A DNA stretch of 64,000 nucleotides from Phlegmacium glaucopus (lineage: Eukaryota > Basidiomycota > Agaricomycetes > Agaricales > Cortinariaceae). Shown in pieces: positions 56,164 to 64,000 of this stretch. The DNA is taken from contig MU130558.1 of the NCBI GenBank assembly GCA_015039465.1, forward strand, positions 75,208 to 139,207. The letters run 5' to 3'. The position numbers were made by a program, and so were the translations under genes. Positions within the stretch are counted from its first letter, which is position 1. Every line of letters starts with the position of its first letter. Under the pieces are notes generated by a model. The model was not told where the DNA came from. It saw only the letters and a program-made list of their open reading frames with translations, and made no database searches.

Positions 56164-57692
56164 TTAGCCGCGGTAAGCGCTAATATCAAGCGCCAGAACG
56201 GGTACCCAGACGTCGTCATAATAGTTCGCAGAAATGAGACGCAAATGATGGTAATCTACCTTCATAATGTCCCAATGTTTTGCAGACCCGGTCAGCTCCT
56301 GATTTTGGCCGAATGGCTGTCATGAGATGATCGAGATTTCGCTTGTGAGCAAGACCCAAAAAAGGAATGAGAAAACTTACGAGAGGATACCCCCGTTGCG
56401 TGTTGATGATAAATTCAGCAATACGCGTAGCTATGAGAACAGCGAACTCTCCCCGTCGTAGAAGAATACTATCTTTATGGTAAGATTCAAAGCCTTCAGG
56501 TAGAACATAAATACCAGGCCACTGGAGGTACAGCTCCGTTAGCGCTCTGAAAATAGTAGACAAAAAGACATACATCAATCTGTGATTTCGTTGACCTCCA
56601 TCCAAATTGCTTGAAAACTTCGTCGTCCTCCCCATCAATGATCACTCGTTCTTCAGCAAGGTCCAGTAAATAAGGTCCAGGCATGCCATCAACGCTAAAG
56701 CTGATACAATATGTGCCCTTGCCCGACCATTTAGAACAACGTGGGAGATACATTACAGAGTGCTGATGAGTGGCAGCGTCTTGGAAGCATTCGGCTAAAG
56801 GAGAAGATGATACGAACGGCATTATAGGAATTAAGGTATGCATGGCTCCCGGTTGGAGAGTGGACCCATAATGATTGGAACCTTTGATAGATCTCCTTTG
56901 TGGAGTCATAAGGGAAAATCGGGGATGGCGACGAGGTATAACTTCAAGTCCTTGCGCTTTTCTGGCCTTCCATTTATTGAGGGATTTGGAGTGGGCGAAG
57001 CGGCCTCGCAGATGTTTGAGGGGAGGAAGCCCGTCAGGAACTTTGGTATCGCCCGGTGACTGAAATTGTCTAGAGTTAGAGGGCAAGGGGACAGCGTTTC
57101 CCAGATCAAAAATTGTGGCAGGCTCATAGGGTCTTGTGGAGGCGCTCTGCATGAATTGTGGTTGAGGCGGAGGACCATTCGCTGGGGGACTTGGTGGGGG
57201 ATAGACATTTCTTTGAGGTTGATTAGTGACGTCACACCCGAGCCGATTGACATAATGAGATGCATGTCGTGGTTGCAGTGGGCCTGTGGAGGCGCTCTGC
57301 GCGAATTGTGGTTGACCGTAGTTCGCCAGGGGACCTGATGGGGGATAGACATTTCTCTGAGGTTGAATAGTGCCGTCAGACCCGAGCCGAGCGTCGACAT
57401 AATTAGATGCATATCGTGGTTGCGGTTGAGCTCTGATTGGGTAAGGTCGTGATAAAGATAGGACGGGTTGCGGAGCAGCATGATCGTTAACTGGTGCTTG
57501 TTGCACCACTGTGGGATCCTGCAGTTGTGGCATCTGCAATCCAGCATTCATGTTTGGAACAGAGTAGATTCCCCCGCTATGACCTGTTCCGTAACTGTGT
57601 AGATCCTCTTGAAGACCAAAGTATAAGGAACAGTCCTTGGGAAGAGAATCCTGGAAACGTGGGTCTAGCTGGGATATGTAGCGGTAGCTCAT
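56164..57692 (-). CDS. Pro/Gln-rich protein of unknown function
   Basis: The start MSYRYISQLDPRFQDSLPKD (57692) is chosen because the longer frame adds only an unlikely extension. A Pro/Gln/Asn-rich region contains two tandem repeats of about 50 residues (RYASNYVDARLGSDGTIQPQ and RHASHYVNRLGCDVTNQPQR), each ending in RNVYPP. A basic segment follows (LKHLRGRFAHSKSLNKWKAR), then a globular-looking part with VSFSVDGM-like strands and DLAEERVIIDGEDDEVFKQF. Introns join on to LTELYLQWPGIYVLPEGFES, then PFGQNQELTGSAKHWDIMKV and the stop at 56164. The C-terminal half could be a conserved domain, but I do not recognise it. A nuclear or regulatory role is possible from composition only. Confidence 0.6.
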
Positions 57693-58902
57693 CTTCGTGA
57701 TACTAGTGTAAAAATGTTCGCAGGAGGTGTAGACAGTAAACAGAATCGCGCTTTGGGATGGGGCTATGTTCCATTCCATCCTTCTGCCTTAAGTAGAAAG
57801 CCGCGATGTGGCATTCACCAACAAATCGAAGAATGCTTTCTCCTGCTCCACACATGCCTGGATGAAAGCAGAAGTTTACCACAAGTGGTCTTGCCTCGAG
57901 CCAATGTGGCCGCCGAGCACTTTAAGTTTGGCTCACGATTTTGTGACCTCAGAAATTGATCCAGGCCCATGATAGGTTCGCTATCCTCATACGTTACAAT
58001 GACAGTAAAGGAGCTACTCGAGCTGGAGATAAAAGGTCAAGAGGCCCGAAGCTCCTGATGTTTCAAGTTGGTGTCCAGAAAATCGCTGGCCGCAATTTTG
58101 GACAGAGCTTATCACGTGATGTCCTCAAATGGTAGATTTCTTCCACGGCCACATCAGGTACCTTGGTTGGTCGACAATGGACATTGTATGTTTGAATGAT
58201 GGATGAACGTTATCGGAACTAAAGCCTGAACATGAAAAGGCCGAAGCAACAACCTTAGCATGCCAACGCAATGTGATAAGTAACCCGAAGGTGGTGAGCT
58301 ACGAATTGTCGATTCAGTGCCAGAACTTTTTACTTAAAGTAGTAGGGCCAAGGACCATCGTCGCGGAGTCACTTTCCGAGGAAGATGACATCTGACAATC
58401 CAGTGTCAGTCTCGACGACAGTCAGTGGGAACTAGGGCAATGAGTATACTGGTTTGAAATGCTTCTCATGTTCGTCCTCCAGACCGCCCTGAATTCGCCT
58501 TCTTCTGTGTATAATCTGATGATCTATATTCTCGGGCTGTTAAATTTTCGAAACAGCATCTACATATATTCTGACTAAATATCAATGTTCTGAACCTCTA
58601 TCTCAAAAACCAACAAACTACATAATGCCAGAAAGTTTTCAAAAACGCAGGTCGTCGTGAAATATCATAAACTCTAGAAGAAGCATACAACAATACATAT
58701 ATACATACGGGATCCTAAGCATGTACACATCGTCATAGTCATAGCCCATTTATACACCATGCATAGGGAACGATCATTCATTGCCTGCTGTATGATGTTT
58801 TCAACGTATAAATTATATTTTTCGCCCAAATCCCACCCCCAAACTATACAAACAAAGCAAAAGCACAGACACGAAAAACACTTGGTGCCAACGGTTCAAA
58901 AC
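57693..58902. other. Intergenic region, nothing recognised
   Basis: It contains the upstream region of the Pro/Gln-rich gene and the downstream region of eIF2A. No exon or repeat structure is supported. Confidence 0.5.
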
Positions 58903-61461
58903 TCACAAGCCCAAGGCTGTGAGTTCCTTACGGATCTCAACTTCACCTTCTATCTTCCTAAGCTGGGTCGCCTCCAGGCGCTCGCCACGTTTGGCTTTAT
59001 CTTTGAGCTCCTCGATAGCTTTAAGCTGTTCGAAATAGAAGACAGGACGATCAGAAGTGAGATGGAACAAGTAAAATGGAAAATATACTGACCTTCTTGT
59101 TCAGATTCCTCGCCTTTTTGGCAACGGGGTCCAGTGTATTATCCGCTCCAGGAGTTGTTGGCATGTCCGGCTCAGCAGTAACAGGGCTAGGTGGAAGCTC
59201 CAAAGGTGGTGTTCCTCCACCCACTTCATTCGATTGTGGCTGCTGTCGCTTCCCCTTATTACCTTGTCCTCGGTGATCACCTCGATCTTGTCTGGACCCT
59301 TGGCCGTTGTTCCTCTGACCTTGGCTTTGCGTGAGTTCGCTTCCGCTCCCATTGGCCGGAACATCCAGCGATTGTCGGCCGTAGCCACTACCGTCTTCAC
59401 CTCGCCCATCACCACCACCCTCCTTCTTCCCTTTCTTCTTCTTGTTCTGACCTTGTGCCGGACCCGAGCCATTAGGAGGAGCGCCGGGTACATGTCTTCT
59501 TCCCCCGTTCTGGCCATGGTAATGTCCATTGCCGGTTGCTTGCCCTCCATTCTGGTGCTGCTGGCCATACCCAGGGGCTCCAGGCACGGGGCTTCTATCG
59601 TATCTGGGCGGGGTTGAACTCCCGCTTCCCGGACCACCTTCATCTTCTCTCTTGAAAAATGCAGGCGTAGCTAAACCTCTCGCACCAGGGGGCCGATACG
59701 CCCCAGCCGGCTTCGTAGCAACAGGCTTCTGCACAGCTTGCAACAGGGTTACACTCAAACTAGGAGGTGGCGCCGGTGGGATCCCTTGTCCAAATTGTGG
59801 TACATTTTCTACAGGCGTAGGCCTCCAAGATACTTGATACAGCTCATCGGTAAGTTGAACATGCATCAATGGGCCAGAGCAATGCCAGATTTTGATCCCG
59901 TTGTCGACACGAAGGCGTGGGGAAAGGGTGGCAGTAAGGAGGAAACGACCGTCTGGAGACCACTCGCAGTAGGACGTGTTTGGAGCGTCGATGGTGCTGA
60001 CTTTGGTGAGAGTGCGTCGGTCAAAGATTTCGATTTTCCCGGCAAGATTACCGAAACCTGCGAGGGCGATGATTCGGCCTTGAGGATTGAACGAGATGAA
60101 ATTGTGTGGGGAAGCACCGAAATCGTGCAGAGCGCGAACACGTTGGTCGAATAATACCGTTTTAGCAGGCATATCTATATATAGGGCGGAAAAAATCAGC
60201 TTTGGAAATAGAACCAATCAAATCATAGGAACTCACACCCATAGACAACACCAAACTCTTTTGAGTTGGGGCTCCATGCGAAATCATGTATCGGACCTTC
60301 CTTATCAAGAGTAACCCTGCAATCAAAGTTGCCAGCGGCGCTCAGAAGATACATCCCAGTCTCGCCATAATAACTCTTGTTCGAGTTGTCGACTTCAGTC
60401 TGGGTTAAGAGAAGCACTTGGGTGCCCAATGTGTTCCACTTTATTTGTGACCGATCTGCCTTGAAAAACGACTTTTGGCAGGTAGGAGGGCTATTGAGCG
60501 TGCTCAAACCATATATCTTGATGCTAGCTGGTGCACCCTATAAAGTGGTGAGAGATTGTTCTAGGCATAGTATCGAAAAATTGTTTACCTTCTTTTCGGC
60601 CACGAATACCGCAACAGACGGATTCAAGCCTGGGCTGAGCGAGACAGAGGTAGCTCCTTCAACCTTGAGTTTATCGACAATTCCTTTCGACCATTCAGCT
60701 GGGCGGAAGACCTGTATATCTGACGAGACGAGGCGTATAGCATGTGACTCAGAGATGGTGTACTGCAGATCCCAGGATTCTTGGGATTTCTGAGTGAAAG
60801 CAATCAATTCTTCGCCTGTGGATACAGAGAAGACTCGAAGATTTTTGTGTTGAGAGCCATCGTCCAGTTTCACTGGGTTAAAAAAAATTGACGATCACTC
60901 TCATGTATATATAATGAAAGATGGGTTCAACGCACAAGGTCGTTCCCAAGTCGAGAGGTAAGTGCCACGAGGTGAGAACTTTAGGTCGACAATGTTAGGA
61001 AGGGCAAGTTCTTGTAAAAGTTGAGCACCCTCTGCCTGGAATATGCGAACCCTGAAAAGACGGAGATGAATGGTCAGCGTACATATCCAGTATAGACATT
61101 ATCATTGCAGTTGACACGAGGATGCAGACACTCACACTGTGGGCAATGCGTAGGCATAGAGTCGTCCGTCGGCGCTGTAGTTCTGTATTCGAGCTGGGGC
61201 GTCAGGTACCTCAAATCCGGATACTGCAGTATAATCTGGTGTCCCATTGACAAGACCAAGAGCTTTTTGGGCACGGACTGAAAGAAACGTCAATTGAAGG
61301 TTCTTCCTGCAATTTGGTGATAACACATCATGTAAGTAGCACGATCCGCCCATCCAACGCTGAATGACTCGAACGTATTCGATGCCAATCGTTCTGCACG
61401 TGGTCTTAAAAACAATGATCGCCACTCACATGCATACTGTTGGGAAATGTGGGACGCCATG
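58903..61461 (-). CDS. Eukaryotic translation initiation factor 2A (eIF2A)
   Basis: A short first exon MASHISQQYA is followed by exons encoding a beta-propeller: RAQKALGLVNGTPDYTAVSG, YSADGRLYAYALPT, LKFSPRGTYLSTWERP, SWDLQYTISESHAIRLVSSD, GPIHDFAWSPNSKEFGVVYG, PAKTVLFDQRVRALHDFG, LAGFGNLAGKIEIFDRR and YCEWSPDGRFLLTATLSPRL. A low-complexity Gly/Gln/Arg-rich linker follows, then the C-terminal basic helices KKARNLNKK and LKAIEELKDKAKRGERLEAT with QLRKIEGEVEIRKELTALGL at the stop. Order and motifs match eIF2A, a cytosolic factor that can deliver initiator tRNA in a GTP-independent way. Introns are short with canonical borders. Confidence 0.9.
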
Positions 61462-61656
61462 TTGAATATACAGGAGGACTTGACTCTTGGACCGACAGAA
61501 GCAAGTTAATGCTTCAAGTTCGAGGGAAGGGGGTATTCAGAAGCAAGATTCGGTCAATGGAAAATGTACGCCGTTTTTTTGAGATTGTACATTGTTTGCG
61601 ACAGGGCATCTTTAGGGTAGGTCAATGGACACAGGTTTAGTATTATATATGAATAT

Positions 61657-62680
61657 TTATTTGTACAGGTACATGAAAATTAGTGGAGAAGATGAAGTAC
61701 GAGTGTGTTCCCTTTCTTTCTGTTTCTTCGACTTCGGATTGTCGTCGGTCATATCCCGCTCGTCCACTGGTCTCTTCAAACTGGAATCCGAATGTGAATG
61801 GGCGGGTATGGGCGTAGCCGGAAGGCATGATGGTTGGGTAGTTCCGGTGGAAGTAGTAACTGGAGCATCAGCAGGAGTCACGGTTGTGCATGGAGCATTC
61901 TCCAAATCCAGAGCTACGACCGCCTGGTCGATAAAACCTAAAACCGTGGCATAATCGGCCTTGGCAGGGTTCAATGAGGTCCAGAAGATTTCTTCAAGGG
62001 ATAGTATCATCAGAGATTTGTTCCATTTTGAGAAGAAGATGAAGTGAATAAAAGCCGCGCAGATCCAAGAGGCGCTTTTGGAAGATGGGTCCCAAGTATT
62101 ACAGGCCTAACCTTCTCACCGAAGTGAGACATCAACATCTTAATCCCCTTAGTGCCGACAGCAACGCCTGCATCATTTTGATCTCATTTCCTCAGAACAG
62201 TGGGCCGTCTGTCATCTACTTATTATGGGTGGGTTGGGACCATCGTATCCAAGACATACCCAACAGAACACGTAGAAAAATGATGCCAGGTCGTCAAGAT
62301 GGTCGTGAGCCAGCACTGTTGTTGACACCTAAAAAGACTGATATAGATTGGAAAGCTCGTGTACCCTGCATACGCCGGAGAATAAATCAGAAATGAAAGT
62401 AAAGCTTAGAACTATTAGAACTTACCGTTCTAAAATCAACACTGGCTAAAGTTTCTGTACGATCAAGTCGAATAGCCAAGTCATGGATACCTCGATTTCT
62501 TGGTTCCGCATTCGGTTGCCCAATCAAGACGTTGTTTACGCTATCACGGTGAAGGATGCCATTATTCCATAGGTTTCGGTGGCCTACAAACATGAAAGGG
62601 TTAAACGTTAAACCTGGAATGAAGATAAGAAATTGACCCATTGTGACCATATGAATCACGGGGTCGCGTTTGCACGTGAT
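61657..62680 (-). pseudogene. FunK1 protein kinase fragment, N-lobe missing
   Basis: The segment NNGILHRDSVNNVLIGQ carries the HRDxxxxN catalytic-loop motif, followed by RGIHDLAIRLDRTETLASVD where the family usually has a longer activation region. Across a gap come GTRAFQSIS and, in another frame, DLASFFYVFCWVCLGYDGPN, then EIFWTSLNPAKADYATVLGF and IDQAVVALDLENA with a Pro/Thr/Ser-rich, Lys-rich tail. Frame changes and stops lie between the pieces, and the N-lobe is cut off by the divergently transcribed Rap1-like gene. FunK1 kinases are expanded in multicellular mushrooms; this copy looks dead. Confidence 0.7.
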
Positions 62681-62779
62681 CGACAGGGTCAATTAAATAA
62701 CTCTGAACTCTCCTGTCCTGATTCCTGCCAGCGACGAAAAACTCGAACCTTTGAAATAGATTGTCGCGTATGCTTGGGA

Positions 62780-64000
62780 ATGGTTAGTAGGTACGTGTCA
62801 TATGTCTTCCTTATGGATCGGCTTGATTTATCTAAATTGGCTAGGCGAACCGGAAGGAATGACTTTACCCAAAGGGATGATGAAAATCTCATGAAATACA
62901 TCGCGCAAGTCAGACCAGAAGACTCTGGTCGACAGGGCAACAATATATACATTCAATTGGAACAGAGTGTAAGGCTGGGCTTTATTTGCTATATAGAAGA
63001 CAGACTGAAACATTTCGTATTTATAGGCAGACCAAAGACCATGGGCGAAACAACATCCATGGCAATCATGGCGCGAAAGGTACAGAAAGAACAAGGATTG
63101 GTTCAACCACACGATCAAGAAGTATCAAAAGAAACTCAAAGTATGTGAAATTAGCATTACGCCTCATTTCCGAATACTGAGACAGATAGCAAGGAGGATA
63201 AGAAAGCACCCAAGCTGCTGGATCGCCAGGTCCGCGGGCAACCATCAAAAGTCGTTAATAAGAATGAACAGCCTGCGATGGTGGATAAACCTTCGAAAGA
63301 GAATGACGAGTCATCACGAACTGAGGTCCAGGCAGATCCCTCATCATCATCGCCAAGCGAGAGTGACGATGAAACAGACAGCGAAGAGGAGAGTGCGAGT
63401 GAAACCGGGGACCGCGAGGAACTTTATATGGAGCTCTTTGGTATTTCTCAGGATTCGGAAGACAGCGAGACGTTAGATGGACATGAGAGGTGCGCTTTCC
63501 TGACTTCTTCAAGTTCGTATACTGAAAAGTAAACCCAGATTGCTAGCTCCGTCGTCCGACAACGTCAACCAGGATCCCAATGTTGAGAACGTTCCACGCC
63601 CCGGAACTATGGACAAGGAACCAGGATCATTTGACGGCGTGGTGAAAATCGAATCGACATCCATCCTCCCTCGTGCACAAAAACCTGCCCCTGAATCTGT
63701 TATATCTTCTGGACGAAAGTCAACTGCTACCGGCGCCACAATTGCACCTCAACCGACTCAGCCACCCCACTACAAACCCCAGAGGAAACTCTTGCCCCGG
63801 GACGACGATAGCAATTTTTTTGGTACCCCTTCACCTTCACCTCCACCACCGACTGCCAATTCTATTACGAAAGGCAAACCTCCAACTTTGCTTGAAGGGC
63901 CTTACCGGAGTTCCCTAAAGCGCCCTCGAGCTACATCTGGTAATGTCAATAATGACGAGTCATGGCCACCTAAACGCAGGAAAAAGACGGCGGAGGCTGC
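62780..64000 (+). CDS. Rap1-type Myb-domain telomere protein (3' end beyond window)
   Basis: Five exons join exactly in phase: 62780-62790, 62845-62968, 63027-63140, 63182-63489 and 63530 to the edge. Right at the N-terminus is a Rap1-type Myb domain: RTGRNDFTQRDDENLMKYIA, EDSGRQGNNIYIQLE, then KQHPWQSWRERYRKNKDWFN. The spaced Trp residues and the GNNIY/HxWQSWRERY pattern match Rap1 (TERF2IP). A long acidic Ser-rich linker (SESDDETDSEEESASETGD) and a Pro-rich segment with basic nuclear-signal-like clusters (PPKRRKKT-type, near 63970) follow. The protein would be nuclear and telomere-bound within a shelterin-like complex. The BRCT domain usually present N-terminal to the Myb was not found; DNA just upstream is the FunK1 relic. 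The start is provisional. Confidence 0.75.

Noticed and set aside
53337..61461. A secondary-metabolite gene cluster around the amine oxidase
   Set aside because: Neighbours are an unknown Pro/Gln-rich protein and housekeeping eIF2A; no synthase, transporter or cluster regulator is present.
1..64000. CRISPR arrays or bacterial operons
   Set aside because: All tandem repeats lack the spacer-repeat pattern, and the genes are intron-containing eukaryotic genes.

Overview
This window is nuclear DNA of a filamentous basidiomycete, most likely an Agaricomycete (mushroom-forming fungus). The evidence is dense short GT-AG introns (one GC-AG), F-box/leucine-rich-type genes, FunK1 kinase relics, a Tnp2-type CACTA transposon, an AA14-like secreted oxidase and a polyporopepsin-like aspartic protease. 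All calls come from reading the sequence by eye; no database search was run.

Left third (1 to about 24 kb) is a transposon-rich accessory region. A roughly 2.7 kb segment with an alpha/beta-hydrolase gene is present twice, at 1-3113 and 15761-23886. Copy B is split by a complete 5.4 kb CACTA element (18366-23773, CACTG...CAGTG ends, 3-bp AAG target duplication), and copy A holds the uninterrupted site at 2614-2616. Copy A instead carries a 384-bp MITE (2642-3025). Between the copies lie a decayed carnitine acetyltransferase 3' end, three nested TA-flanked inverted-repeat elements, a 1.2 kb fold-back element, a tRNA-derived element and several simple or palindromic repeats.

The strangest stretch is about 7022-8840. 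It behaves as DNA written backwards without complementing: CpG is common and GpC almost absent, the mirror image of neighbouring CpG-depleted repeats. Complementing it without reversing gives an open exon that continues, in phase, the truncated gene at 8907-9203. This is most likely an assembly or data-handling artefact, but it is a sharp anomaly.

Right part (24-64 kb) is ordinary gene space: a C2H2 zinc-finger relic, a GPI-anchored Ser/Thr-rich protein, an F-box protein, an AA14-like lytic polysaccharide monooxygenase, a mitochondrial GTP/GDP carrier (Ggc1 type), two small unknown genes, a COQ8/ABC1 kinase, a second F-box protein, an A1 aspartic protease with a MITE in its first exon, a FunK1 relic, a small secreted peptide gene, an L-amino-acid-oxidase-like flavoenzyme, a Pro/Gln-rich unknown protein, eIF2A, a second FunK1 relic, and the 5' part of a Rap1-type Myb protein that runs off the right edge.

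The genes form no operon or obvious cluster. They cover housekeeping (eIF2A, Ggc1, COQ8, Rap1), secretion and degradation (AA14, aspartic protease, GPI protein, secreted peptide) and mobile-element biology.
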